Below, piece after piece: positions 24,219-32,541 of a stretch of DNA of 53,688 nt; position 1 is the first letter of the stretch, and every line of letters begins with the position of its first letter. The notes beneath the pieces are model-generated. The model saw only the letters and a program-made list of their open reading frames with translations, was not told the origin of the DNA and searched no databases. This stretch comes from Gammaproteobacteria bacterium (lineage in GTDB: Bacteria; Pseudomonadota; Gammaproteobacteria; Steroidobacterales; Steroidobacteraceae). A program made the position numbers and the translations under genes. The stretch covers positions 1 to 53,688 of the forward strand of contig JAQGOE010000105.1 of NCBI GenBank assembly GCA_028293725.1, read 5' to 3'.

Positions 24219-24812
24219 CTATGGCAGCCCGGAGAATCGCACGAACTCCATTACCGCGCTGCGTACGATCGGCGCCATGTTCGCCCGCGAGGACGGGTCG
24301 TCGCGCAAGTCGAGCGTGAATTCCAATTGCGCGCCTCGGGCGCGGGCTCCGCGGTTGCAGATGTTGAGAGGATTTCGACCAGGATACTTGTGGCCGGTCG
24401 CGGTAGCGGGGAGGCCGGCTGCGACGAGTCGTTTCGTGAGCAGTGTTGTCAGCTCGCCGTCGAGGCCCCCGACGTAGATATGCGACGAATCGCCTTTGCA
24501 CCCGTGTACGGCCAGCACAACGGGATGGCGTGCAGCTAGAGCGACGCACTCGGGGTGATCGAAGTTGTGACTGGTGATGTGCAGCTCGCGATTGCGGCCG
24601 CGGGTTTTCAGGCCGTTGAAGGCGAAGAGACTGTACTGCGTTCCGGCGATGAGGTCCGCGAGCTCGGTGGTGCCGATTTCGATGTTGCCGCCGTGGGGCG
24701 CGACAATGAGCACCCCCGACTGCGGGCGCTCGCGCACCGTCGTGTTGTAGTCCCTGCCGGCGATCTCTCCCCCGGCTGCGAGTGCCGCGAAAGAGGCGTA
24801 CTTGTCCTGCAT
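24219..24812 (-). CDS. Poly-gamma-glutamate hydrolase family protein
   Basis: About 197 aa, resembling the zinc-dependent poly-gamma-glutamate hydrolases encoded by Bacillus phages (PghP) and their bacterial homologues. Seen: MQDKYASFAALAAGGEIAGR start typical of the family, APHGGNIEIGT (His40, Glu45 as likely zinc ligands), LHITSHNFDHPECV, and AVHGCKGD (His103). ATG 24812 is chosen because AGGG sits at 8 bp and the start lies 10 bp from the corA-like stop. No signal peptide, so the substrate would be cytoplasmic or the role differs from capsule degradation. A non-phage copy next to corA is notable. Confidence 0.8.
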   Translation of the reverse strand: MQDKYASFAALAAGGEIAGRDYNTTVRERPQSGVLIVAPHGGNIEIGTTELADLIAGTQYSLFAFNGLKTRGRNRELHITSHNFDHPECVALAARHPVVLAVHGCKGDSSHIYVGGLDGELTTLLTKRLVAAGLPATATGHKYPGRNPLNICNRGARARGAQLEFTLDLRDDPSSRANMAPIVRSAVMEFVRFSGLP

Positions 24813-24822
24813 CCTTACAGCC

Positions 24823-25791
24823 CTAAAGCCATTTGGCTTTGCGGAACCGGTAAAACAGGTAGCCGTCAATCGCCGCCATGGCGCCCATACAGGCCGGGTA
24901 GCCATAGTGCCAGTGTAGCTCGGGCATATCCGTGAAATTCATGCCGTAGATCCCGACGATGAGAGTCGGAATGGCGACGAGCGCCGCATACGCGGTGAGG
25001 CGCTTCATGGTCTCGTTTTCCTGCATCGCTATCATCGACAGGTTCACCGAGGTGGCCGCTGTGACGGTGTCGCGGTTGGATTCAATCGTCTGGTTGAGTC
25101 GCTGCAGATGGTCGTAGATATCGCGAAAATATTCCCGCAATCCGGCGACCCGCGCCGGGACGCGTGCGCCGGAAAGGTTCGACACGCCTTCGAGCAGCGG
25201 CGCGACGGCGTGCTTGAGTGTCATGAAACGCTGCTTGAGCTCATACAGCGCCTTGATGTTGGCGCGCGGCTCACCGTCCACGGTGAAGATCCGTTTCTCG
25301 ATTTCCTCCAACTGGTCTTCGAGCTGATCGAGGATCGGGAAGTAGCGGTCAACGACAGCATCCATCAAGGCGTAGAGCACGTAGCAAGATCCCTGGCTGA
25401 GTAATTCCGGCTCGGCTTCGGCCCGTGCGCGCACGTCATCGAATCCTTTCTCGACGCCGCTACGTACCGAGAGGACGTAATTCGGGCCCGCGAAGATATC
25501 GACCTCTCCGACCTGCAGGTCCGGCGTGCCCGGCTCGATCATGTGCAACACCGCGAACAGGGAATCGCCGTATTCCTCGATTTTCGGCCGCTGATGCCCC
25601 TGCTGCGCGTCTTCCACCGCCAGCGGGTGTAAGCCAAATTGCTCGCGCATCTCTTCCAGGAGCGCGATATCGCGGTCGCGCATCGCCACCCACATAAAGC
25701 AGCCCGGCCGGCAGACGTAGGTATGAATATCGGAAGCGGGAATTTCCGCAACTTTCCTGCCATTTTCGTAAACGACGCACTTGATCAGCAT
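24823..25791 (-). CDS. CorA-family magnesium/divalent cation transporter
   Basis: A 322-aa inner-membrane channel. Seen: a cytoplasmic N-terminal domain; a long helical stalk (ALYELKQRFMTLKHAVAPLL, DHLQRLNQTIESNRDTVTAA); TM1 ending in the selectivity signature YGMNF at about residue 287; and TM2 followed by a basic end (FRKAKWL). ATG 25791 gives the normal family length; the longer frame to 25950 runs into the divergent promoter region. It likely heads the leftward run with the poly-gamma-glutamate-hydrolase-like and DUF5996 genes. Mg2+ is the usual substrate; Co2+, Ni2+ or Zn2+ are possible. Confidence 0.92.
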   Translation of the reverse strand: MLIKCVVYENGRKVAEIPASDIHTYVCRPGCFMWVAMRDRDIALLEEMREQFGLHPLAVEDAQQGHQRPKIEEYGDSLFAVLHMIEPGTPDLQVGEVDIFAGPNYVLSVRSGVEKGFDDVRARAEAEPELLSQGSCYVLYALMDAVVDRYFPILDQLEDQLEEIEKRIFTVDGEPRANIKALYELKQRFMTLKHAVAPLLEGVSNLSGARVPARVAGLREYFRDIYDHLQRLNQTIESNRDTVTAATSVNLSMIAMQENETMKRLTAYAALVAIPTLIVGIYGMNFTDMPELHWHYGYPACMGAMAAIDGYLFYRFRKAKWL

Positions 25792-25940
25792 GAACGGCCC
25801 GTTTTTCCTGATTTCATAAGGACTTGAGTCTAGCCGCGAAGGGCGTGTGCCGTCTTGTTCGCGGCGGCCCCGCGATGGGGGCCGCCATTTCAGGTAATCT
25901 CCCGCCCCTGCAAAACTTGCGTGGCGCACGAGGGAGCGAC

Positions 25941-26390
25941 ATGGCGGCATTTCAGCGTGAGATTCTCGTCCGGTTCGGCCATTGCGATGCCGCCGGCTGG
26001 GTGTTCTACCCGCGTTACTTCGAGATGATCAGCGACTTTGTCGAGGACTGGTTCGAGGAGGGGCTATCGGCGAGCGCGCCAGGCCTGTTCCATCACAAAC
26101 AGTTGCTGACGCCGTCGGTGCATTTCACGGTCGACTTCATCAAGCCGACGCGTTATGGCGACCGGCTCACCTTCAATCTCTGGACCGTGAAAGTGGGGCG
26201 CACCTCCTGTGAGCTGCGCATCGAGGCCTCCCTTGGTGGCGAGCTGCGCATGCGGGTCAAGCAGGTGTTGGTTTTCATTTCCTCCGCCACCTCGCGGGCT
26301 ACCGAGATTCCGACCGAGCTGGTGGCCCGGATGCACCGCTTCGCGGGGGAAGCGGTGCCGGCCATGGCCGGTGTTAATAACCCACCGTGA
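25941..26390 (+). CDS. Hotdog-fold acyl-CoA thioesterase (4HBT type)
   Basis: A 149-aa cytoplasmic thioesterase. Seen: VRFGHCDAAGWVFYPRYFEM at about 9-28, the 4-hydroxybenzoyl-CoA thioesterase signature with the catalytic Asp; the following HFTVDFIKPTRYGDRL strand-turn; and ELRIEASLGGELRMRVKQVL. GAGGGAG lies before the ATG at 25941; the longer frame to 25824 is dismissed. Substrate class is an aromatic or short acyl-CoA by family, not proven. It overlaps the convergent NmrA-like gene by 17 bp. Confidence 0.88.
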   Translation: MAAFQREILVRFGHCDAAGWVFYPRYFEMISDFVEDWFEEGLSASAPGLFHHKQLLTPSVHFTVDFIKPTRYGDRLTFNLWTVKVGRTSCELRIEASLGGELRMRVKQVLVFISSATSRATEIPTELVARMHRFAGEAVPAMAGVNNPP

Positions 26391-26985
26391 ATCGACCGCG
26401 GACATGCTTCGGGTTCTCGATCTCGTCGAGCATGGCGATCGCATAGTCCTCGTACGAAATCGAGCTCTTACCATCGGCTGCAGTCAGCAGTGTGTTGTCA
26501 GAGAGCCGGAATTTTCCCGTTCGCTCACCGGGACCGAAAAACGCCGACGGACTCACGAACGTCCAATCCAGGTCTTTGACGTTACGCAATGCGTCCAGGA
26601 ATGCTTTGCCGGCGGAGGCCTCGGGCTTGTACGCGGGTGGAAAGTTCGGGGAGTCGAGGAGGATCTGCCCCGGGGCGATCTCCAGGCTCGCGGCTCCGCC
26701 CACGACCAGGTAGCGCTTAACCCCGCTACGGCGCACGAGTTCGATGAGCTGTTGCGGATCGACGCTTTGGAAGCGCAACGAGCTGATGATTGCATCATGC
26801 CCTTTCAGCAGGGGGATCAGCGCATCGGGCTTCGTGACGTCTCCTGTGGTGGCCGATAGGCCGGTGCGCGGCGCCAGTTTAGAGGGGTCGCGCGCAATGC
26901 CGGTCACGGCGTGGTGGCGCTTGAGTGCTTCGTCGACGAGGCGGCTGCCGACGTTGCCGGTGGCACCGATGATGGCGATTTTCAT
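26374..26985 (-). CDS. NAD(P)-binding NmrA/atypical SDR protein
   Basis: A 203-aa Rossmann-fold protein. Seen: MKIAIIGATGNVGSRLVDEA (Gly-x-x-Gly-x-x-Gly), a GDVTKPDALIPLLKGHDAII strand-helix, RYLVVGGAASLEI, and a C-terminal ISYEDYAIAMLDEIE. The YxxxK catalytic pair is absent, typical of NmrA-like redox sensors and atypical reductases. GGAG at 6 bp supports ATG 26985. A divergent 236-bp region separates it from the secreted UbiC-fold gene. Function beyond NAD(P) binding cannot be read. Confidence 0.85.
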   Translation of the reverse strand: MKIAIIGATGNVGSRLVDEALKRHHAVTGIARDPSKLAPRTGLSATTGDVTKPDALIPLLKGHDAIISSLRFQSVDPQQLIELVRRSGVKRYLVVGGAASLEIAPGQILLDSPNFPPAYKPEASAGKAFLDALRNVKDLDWTFVSPSAFFGPGERTGKFRLSDNTLLTAADGKSSISYEDYAIAMLDEIENPKHVRGRFTVGY

Positions 26986-27221
26986 GAGGATCTCCGTTCT
27001 GTAGTGAGAGTGGGTCCGGCCTCGGGGCATTTCTAGGCTAACAGAGCTGCGAGGCACTCTGCGGGTGACCGCGCCGGTTGACTACAGGGTGAATGTCATC
27101 GCCCCGCATCCAACATCCGCAGCGGTATCGGCTGAGCTATGCCTGCTTCCGCTCGTGTCCCTTGCGGGAACGTGTGCGATGCCGGCAAAGTGCGGTTTCC
27201 CCTGATGACTGGAATCGCACT

Positions 27222-27896
27222 ATGACCTGGAGAGTCCAACAAATTCTGGCCGGCTGCATTGCCGGGCTGATACTGATCGCAAGAGCGGATGCCGCCCCGT
27301 GGCCCGACAACGCGGCGACGCGCCTCGAAGCACTCGCTCTTCTGCAGACCCTGAACGCAGATCTGCTCAGCAACGATAGTGCCACGCTCACTCTCGACCG
27401 CTGGTGTGACGCTCACAAGATGGCGGCGCCGGCAAAAATCGTGGCCGAGCGTGTGCAGGGCAATGACAAAGCGCCTACAGACGAGGTGAGGCAGTTGCTC
27501 GGAGTGACTGCCGCCGACCCGGTGCGCTACCGGCACGTGCGGCTTCATTGCGGCGAGCATGTGCTTTCGGAAGCCGATAACTGGTACGTGCCGGCGCGCC
27601 TCACGCCCGACATGAACCAGGTGCTCGATACGACGGATACCGCATTCGGCAGGGCGGTGCAGGCTCTACATTTCCGCCGCCGCACACTTTCGGCGCAGCT
27701 GCTGTGGTCGCCGCTCCCGCAGGGGTGGGAAATGGCGACCGCCTTGCCGTCCGCCAGCAAGCGACCGTTGCAGATCCCGGCCGAAACCATTCAACACCGC
27801 GCCGTGCTGGCGCTTCCCGACGGCACTCCGTTCAGCCTGGTCGTCGAGACCTACACCAACGAGGTATTGAGCTTCCCGAAACCACCGCGGCCCTGA
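27222..27896 (+). CDS. Secreted chorismate-lyase-fold (UbiC/UTRA-like) protein
   Basis: A 224-aa protein with a Sec signal (MTWRVQQILAGCIAGLILIA, cleavage after ADA near residue 24). The body resembles the chorismate pyruvate-lyase fold: YRHVRLHCGEHVLSEADNWY, then VPARLTPDMNQVL, DTAFGRAVQALHFRRRTL and a C-terminal strand ALPDGTPFSLVVETYTNEVL. In UbiC the comparable block binds and cleaves chorismate to 4-hydroxybenzoate in the cytoplasm; export argues for a different ligand or a binding role. The assignment is by pattern, so moderate. The longer frame upstream (27093) has no ribosome site and is rejected. Confidence 0.6.
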   Translation: MTWRVQQILAGCIAGLILIARADAAPWPDNAATRLEALALLQTLNADLLSNDSATLTLDRWCDAHKMAAPAKIVAERVQGNDKAPTDEVRQLLGVTAADPVRYRHVRLHCGEHVLSEADNWYVPARLTPDMNQVLDTTDTAFGRAVQALHFRRRTLSAQLLWSPLPQGWEMATALPSASKRPLQIPAETIQHRAVLALPDGTPFSLVVETYTNEVLSFPKPPRP

Positions 27897-27910
27897 GTCG
27901 CCGCCCGGCA

Positions 27911-27937
27911 CACCGGCACCAACTGGCGGTGCCGGTG
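27911..27937 (+). terminator. Strong GC-rich hairpin
   Basis: CACCGGCACC / GGTGCCGGTG, a perfect 10-bp stem with 7-base loop (12 bp with a CA bulge), 14 bp after the stop of the UbiC-fold gene and 29 bp before the next start. No T tract follows, so it may act as a mRNA-stabilising or weak terminator element. Confidence 0.45.
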
Positions 27938-27966
27938 CCCTGACGGTCGCGTAGACTATCGGCCCA

Positions 27967-29070
27967 ATGCATACGATCCTGGTGTTGGGCGGGTACGGTT
28001 TTTTCGGCGAACGGATTTCCGAGTCGCTGGCCTCCGACTCATCATCCGTGCGCCTTCTGGTCGCTGGACGCGACGCCGGTAAGGCCGCAGCCCTGGTCGC
28101 CCGACTGGGCCTTCCCGCGGAACGGGCGGTTGTGGTCGACGCCAACGACCCGGGATTGTCCATGCGGCTCCGGGAGCTCGGCGTCAATACGCTGATCCAC
28201 ACCGCGGGTCCCTTCCAGGCCCAGAAATATACTGTTGCGAAGGCGGCCATCGAGGCGGGCTGCCACTACATCGACCTGGCCGACGGCCGCGAGTTTGTCT
28301 CCGGGATTGAAAGTCTCGACAGCGCGGCCCGTGAGCGCGGTGTGACGGTTGTCAGTGGCGCGAGCTCGGTGCCGGCGCTGTCTTCGGCCGTGATCGATCG
28401 CTATTTGCCGCGATTCAAGCAGCTGGACTCCATCGAGTTCGGCATCAGCTCCGGCGGGCGGGCGCCCGGGCTCGCCACCGTCAGGGGAGTGTTCAGTTAC
28501 GGCGGCAAACCGTTTCAGGAGTGGCGTGATGGCGCCTGGCGAACCACCTACGGTTGGCTCGATCTGCGGCGGCATATGTTTCCAGCACCGCTCGGGGCGC
28601 GTTGGGTGAGCAGCTGCGATATTCCCGACCTGACCCTCTTTCCGAAGCGCTATCCAACGGCGCGGACGATCTCGTTTCACGCTGGATTTGCGAGCGCGCT
28701 GGGCCACCTCGTCGTGTGCGGTCTCGCGGGTTTGGTGCGTGCGCGGCTCCTTAGACGCCTGACACCGTTCGCAGCTCCCTTGAGTCGGATCAGCCACTGG
28801 ATCGAGCCGCTGCTCAGCGACCAGGGCGGAATGTTTGTCGCACTCGACGGCGAAGGACTGGAGCGCAACCGGCTGTACATCAGTTGGAATCTGCTCGCCC
28901 GCCAGAACCATGGCCCGTACATTCCCTGCGGAGCCGCCATCGCGCTGGCGCGTAAGCTCGCGAACGGCGTGTCATTGCCCAAGGGCGCCATGCCATGTGT
29001 TGGCCTCCTGACGGTCAAGGAGTTTCTCGCCCCATTGCGCAATCTCGATATCAGGGAAGTCGTCGAGTAA
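27967..29070 (+). CDS. Saccharopine dehydrogenase-like NAD(P)-binding protein
   Basis: A 367-aa protein of the saccharopine dehydrogenase NADP-binding family. Seen: N-terminal ILVLGGYGFFGERISESLAS (Gly-x-Gly-x-x-Gly), a VVDANDPGLSMRLREL segment, and LIHTAGPFQAQ and GCHYIDLADGREFV, which match the lyase-like branch used by uncharacterised reductases rather than true lysine enzymes. A hydrophobic stretch at about 236-265 suggests loose membrane association. It is followed 35 bp later by the M1 peptidase coding region and may be co-transcribed. Substrate unknown. Confidence 0.85.
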   Translation: MHTILVLGGYGFFGERISESLASDSSSVRLLVAGRDAGKAAALVARLGLPAERAVVVDANDPGLSMRLRELGVNTLIHTAGPFQAQKYTVAKAAIEAGCHYIDLADGREFVSGIESLDSAARERGVTVVSGASSVPALSSAVIDRYLPRFKQLDSIEFGISSGGRAPGLATVRGVFSYGGKPFQEWRDGAWRTTYGWLDLRRHMFPAPLGARWVSSCDIPDLTLFPKRYPTARTISFHAGFASALGHLVVCGLAGLVRARLLRRLTPFAAPLSRISHWIEPLLSDQGGMFVALDGEGLERNRLYISWNLLARQNHGPYIPCGAAIALARKLANGVSLPKGAMPCVGLLTVKEFLAPLRNLDIREVVE

Positions 29071-29105
29071 GATACGGCGGTCTTTCCCACCCCGCAGGTC
29101 GAGCC

Positions 29106-31097
29106 ATCCGAGCCTTCAACCGTCGTTTAATCGCGCAACTACTGTTTGTTCTTGCGGGGACCAGTGCGGCTGGCGTTGCCGCGAGCGCCGCTACCACCGC
29201 CTCCGCGGCGCACTACGATCCGCTGCAGACTTTCGCTCCGCTCACATTGCCTGAGCCTGTGAACCGCTACCGGTCCTCCAACGGCGCGCCGGGACCGGAC
29301 TATTGGCAGAACCGGGCGGACTACGAGCTCCATGCGAAGCTCGATACGACACACAAGGTGTTGAGCGCGACCGAGGTCATTACCTACACGAATCATAGCC
29401 CCGACGCGCTCACGAGCCTGTGGATCCAACTCGATCAGAACACTTATCGCCACGACGCCCGGTCTTTGGCCTCCGACGAGGAGGTACATACAGAGTTCAC
29501 CGAGGGCTACAGCCTCGATGAGGTGGTCATTGAAGTAGAAGGACATCGGACCAAGGCGGATTACATCGTCGCCGACGCGCGCATGCAGATCCGCCTGGCT
29601 AGGCCGCTGCCGCCGGCGGGTGGCAAGGTCCGGGTTCACATCAGCTATCACTACACCATTCCCGGGCTCTTCGGCGGCCGCACGTCCTGGGCGCCGACGA
29701 AGAACGGCGAGATCTACGATATCGCGCAGTGGTATCCGCGGATGGCCGTTTATGACGACCTGCACGGGTGGGATACTCTTCCGTATCTGGTGCAGGAGTT
29801 TTATCTCGAGTACGGCAGCTTCGATTATTCCGTGACGGTACCTTGGGACATGCTGGTGGCGGGCAGCGGCTCACTGCAAAATCCCGAGCAGGTGTTGACA
29901 GCCACACAGCGTGCGCGACTCGCGCAGGCGCGCACGAGCGATGCCACGGTAACCATTCGATCCGCGGCGGAAGTTGGCGACGCCTCCGGTCGTCCGACCC
30001 ACGACGGAACGTCGACCTGGCATTTTCATATGGACAACACTCGCGACGTGGTTTTCAGCGCGTCGCGTGCTTTCATCTGGGATGCCGCACGGATCCAACT
30101 TCCCGACAACGGCAGTTCCATCGCCATGTCCTTCTATCCGGTGGAGAGTGCGGGCGATGCCGCGTGGGGGCGCTCGACCGAGTATCTGAAGCACTCGGTG
30201 GAGGACTTTTCGCGCCGCTGGTTTCCGTATCCGTATCCGGCGGCCGTGAATGTGGCCGGCGGATCTTCGGGCATGGAGTATCCGGGCGTGTTGTTCGACG
30301 GTATCGAGGACAAGGGTAAGGACCTGTTCTGGATCACGGCGCACGAGATCGGGCACACATGGTTTCCGATGGTAGTGGGCTTCAATGAGCGCCGCGACGC
30401 GTGGATGGACGAAGGATTCAACACCTTCATCGACGTCTATGAGTCCGATACGTTCGCCAACGGCGTCTACGGTCCGAAGCGTGACCCCGAATATGCGCCC
30501 GGCGGCGGTAATCCCGTTGATGAGATCCTGCCGGTCCTGGCCGATCCGGCAGCCCCGGTCATCCTGACGCGTGCCGATGCCATTCTCGAGAAGTACCGGC
30601 ACCCGGTCACCTACTTCAAATCCGCCTTGGGTCTGATCCTGCTGCGCGAGCAGATCCTGGGGCCGGAGCGTTTCGACTGGGCTTTCCGCCGCTTCATCCG
30701 CGATTGGGCCTTCCGCCATCCGGCGCCTGCGGACTTCTTCCGTGCCATGGAGAGTGAGGGGGGCGAGGATCTGAGCTGGTTCTGGCGCGGCTGGTATTTC
30801 AACAATTGGACGTTTGATCTCGCCGTAAAGGGTGTGGCTTACCGGGATGGCAATCCCGCCAAGGGGGCGCTGGTGACCTTCGAGAATCTCGACCGGCTGG
30901 TGTTGCCCGCGGTGGCGCAGATTGATTTCAAAGACGGCAGCCACCAGCGCATCCGTTTGCCGGCCGAGACGTGGATTCTCAAGTCCGTGGCCACGCTACC
31001 CGTGGACAGCACGCAACCGATCGTTACAGTCACAGTCGATCCAGACCATGTCCTGCCCGACAAGGACCGGACCAACAACGTGCTGACCGTGAAATAG
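29106..31097 (+). CDS. M1-family zinc aminopeptidase with non-canonical start
   Basis: About 663 aa if begun at ATC 29106. Seen: a Sec signal right after that codon (RAFNRRLIAQLLFVLAGTSA); an N-terminal beta-domain; the substrate motif GMEYPG (equivalent to GxMEN); HEIGH at about 413-417; third ligand Glu436 in WMDEGFNTF; and a C-terminal helical and beta tail. These mark an exported gluzincin of the M1 family. No ATG, GTG or TTG lies in frame between the upstream stop and the signal peptide. The nearest is ATG 28995, which would overlap the upstream gene by 76 bp and add 37 polar residues before the signal. An ATG-to-ATC change or rare AUC initiation is likely. Confidence 0.85.
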   Translation: MRAFNRRLIAQLLFVLAGTSAAGVAASAATTASAAHYDPLQTFAPLTLPEPVNRYRSSNGAPGPDYWQNRADYELHAKLDTTHKVLSATEVITYTNHSPDALTSLWIQLDQNTYRHDARSLASDEEVHTEFTEGYSLDEVVIEVEGHRTKADYIVADARMQIRLARPLPPAGGKVRVHISYHYTIPGLFGGRTSWAPTKNGEIYDIAQWYPRMAVYDDLHGWDTLPYLVQEFYLEYGSFDYSVTVPWDMLVAGSGSLQNPEQVLTATQRARLAQARTSDATVTIRSAAEVGDASGRPTHDGTSTWHFHMDNTRDVVFSASRAFIWDAARIQLPDNGSSIAMSFYPVESAGDAAWGRSTEYLKHSVEDFSRRWFPYPYPAAVNVAGGSSGMEYPGVLFDGIEDKGKDLFWITAHEIGHTWFPMVVGFNERRDAWMDEGFNTFIDVYESDTFANGVYGPKRDPEYAPGGGNPVDEILPVLADPAAPVILTRADAILEKYRHPVTYFKSALGLILLREQILGPERFDWAFRRFIRDWAFRHPAPADFFRAMESEGGEDLSWFWRGWYFNNWTFDLAVKGVAYRDGNPAKGALVTFENLDRLVLPAVAQIDFKDGSHQRIRLPAETWILKSVATLPVDSTQPIVTVTVDPDHVLPDKDRTNNVLTVK

Positions 31098-31190
31098 CGG
31101 CGGTGGCGGGAACCCGGCACCGGCCGGCGCGTTCTTAGCCGTTGCCGCCCGAGTCGGGCAACCTAACCAGTCACAAGAGGGGCTAACACG

Positions 31191-31607
31191 ATGAGCTCAA
31201 TTCTCCAACGCGCCGCCTTTGCGACGCTGCTCGCGGCCAGTTTCAGCCTGGCGAGCGCCAAGGATGAGAAAATCACCCTGACCGGCGCCCAGGAAGTTCC
31301 TGCCGTGACGACGGATGCCAAGGGCGAGGGCATGATCAAAATCGGCATGGATAAGTCCGTGAGCGGCAAGGTCACCACCACGGGTATCGAAGGCACGATG
31401 GGGCATATCCACGAAGGCGCGGCTCCCGGCCAAAATGGGCCGCCGATCATCACCCTGGAGAAGGCCGCGGACGGTTCCTGGACGGTGCCCGCCGGATCGA
31501 AGCTGACGGACGAGCAGTACGACGCTTTCAAAGCCGGCAAGCTCTACGTCAACATTCACAGCGCCGCGCACAAGGGCGGTGAGATTCGGGCGCCGCTGAA
31601 GCCGTAA
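31191..31607 (+). CDS. CHRD domain exported protein
   Basis: A 138-aa protein: Sec signal (MSSILQRAAFATLLAASFSL, cleavage after ASA) and one CHRD domain, seen in ITLTGAQEVPAVTTDAKGEG at the start and YVNIHSAAHKGGEIRAPLK at the end. CHRD repeats occur in chordin and many bacterial secreted proteins; the bacterial role is unknown, possibly metal or surface binding (conserved His in GHIHEG and NIHS). AGAGGGG precedes the ATG. Stands alone between the M1 peptidase gene and a convergent SDR gene. Confidence 0.88.
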   Translation: MSSILQRAAFATLLAASFSLASAKDEKITLTGAQEVPAVTTDAKGEGMIKIGMDKSVSGKVTTTGIEGTMGHIHEGAAPGQNGPPIITLEKAADGSWTVPAGSKLTDEQYDAFKAGKLYVNIHSAAHKGGEIRAPLKP

Positions 31608-31655
31608 GCTTCGGGTCCAGCCGGTGTAGGAACACCTGCGCCGGTTGGCTGCGCG

Positions 31656-32429
31656 CTACGCCGGAAACGGCACGCCCGAAAGGCGGGCGCACTCCGCCAA
31701 CAGCCGATCCTGAATGGATGCGGTCGAGGCCGCCGGTTCAGCAGCGCGCCGTTTCATGTGAAAGAAGTATTGCCCGGAGACCTTCGCTCCGGGCTCTTCG
31801 CTGGTGGCGAGCCAGACCTGTGTTTTGGGCGCCTCGTCGAGGTCATCCGGCGCACCCGGGCCGCCCATTTTTGTCGGAACCCAGCCGGGCTCGAGAGCAT
31901 TGGACAGGACGTCCGGCCATTTGCGGGCGACCGCGAACGCGAGAATCACGTCGTGGAGTTTCGTGTCGGCATAGGCGCTGGAGCCATTCCAGGGCCGCTC
32001 CTTCCAGACCAGGTCCCGCAGACTCGAGTCGCCGCCCCGGTGCATTCCGGAGCTCAGATAGACGAGCCGTTTCGGTTTGTTGATGAGCGCGGTGAGGACG
32101 TAGGTCGAGAGCGTATTGACCGCGAACACTTGAGGTAGCCCGTCCACGGTCTCGACGCGCCGGCGCTCCCGATAGCCGATGCCCGCGTTATGGATGACGG
32201 CGTCGAATGCTCCGAGGCCGTTGACCTGATCCGCGACATCGCGCGTCTCACGAATGCTCGACAAGTCGCCTACGACCGCGGTCTCGGCGCCCGGAACGGC
32301 TGCCAGGGCGTCTGAGGCACGCTCGCCGTTGCGGGCGTGCAGGACGACGCGGTGTTTCGCAGCAACCATGAGGCGGGCGGCCATCTGTCCCAGCCCGTCG
32401 GCGGAACCCGTTACGAGAACACGTGCCAT
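31656..32429 (-). CDS. Short-chain dehydrogenase/reductase
   Basis: A 257-aa cytosolic SDR. Seen: MARVLVTGSADGLGQMAARL (cofactor Gly motif), HNAGIGY, LVYLSSGMH (catalytic Ser) and SAYADTKLHDV (Tyr-x3-Lys). AGGAG lies before ATG 32429; the reading frame extends upstream through the divergent promoter region but is not used. The C-terminus (QYFFHMKRRAAEPAASTASI) resembles retinol-dehydrogenase-like SDRs. Substrate unknown. Divergent from the exported methyltransferase gene. Confidence 0.88.
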   Translation of the reverse strand: MARVLVTGSADGLGQMAARLMVAAKHRVVLHARNGERASDALAAVPGAETAVVGDLSSIRETRDVADQVNGLGAFDAVIHNAGIGYRERRRVETVDGLPQVFAVNTLSTYVLTALINKPKRLVYLSSGMHRGGDSSLRDLVWKERPWNGSSAYADTKLHDVILAFAVARKWPDVLSNALEPGWVPTKMGGPGAPDDLDEAPKTQVWLATSEEPGAKVSGQYFFHMKRRAAEPAASTASIQDRLLAECARLSGVPFPA

Positions 32430-32496
32430 GGCCTTCTCCTGGAGACGTAGTGCTGGCGTGACGCGGCTTGGCGACCGCCGGTACACTGCCGCCCAA

Positions 32497-32530
32497 CTAC
32501 GAATACTCGTAGACAGCTTGCGATAGCAAG
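32497..32530 (+). promoter_or_regulatory. Two tandem tetraloop hairpins before exported methyltransferase RBS
   Basis: CTACGA-ATAC-TCGTAG (32497-32512) and CTTGC-GATA-GCAAG (32517-32530) are perfect inverted repeats in the 34 bp before the GGGGGAG ribosome site of the gene at 32542. They could shape the 5' leader, or the first could be an operator. Confidence 0.4.
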
Positions 32531-32541
32531 GGGGAGAGCTC

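Noticed and set aside
28995..29105. ATG 28995 as true start of the M1 peptidase
   Set aside because: Would place 37 polar residues before the signal peptide and overlap the upstream gene by 76 bp; kept only as an alternative.
29871..30944. 357-codon open frame opposite the M1 peptidase
   Set aside because: Antisense shadow over the zinc-motif region; no recognisable features.
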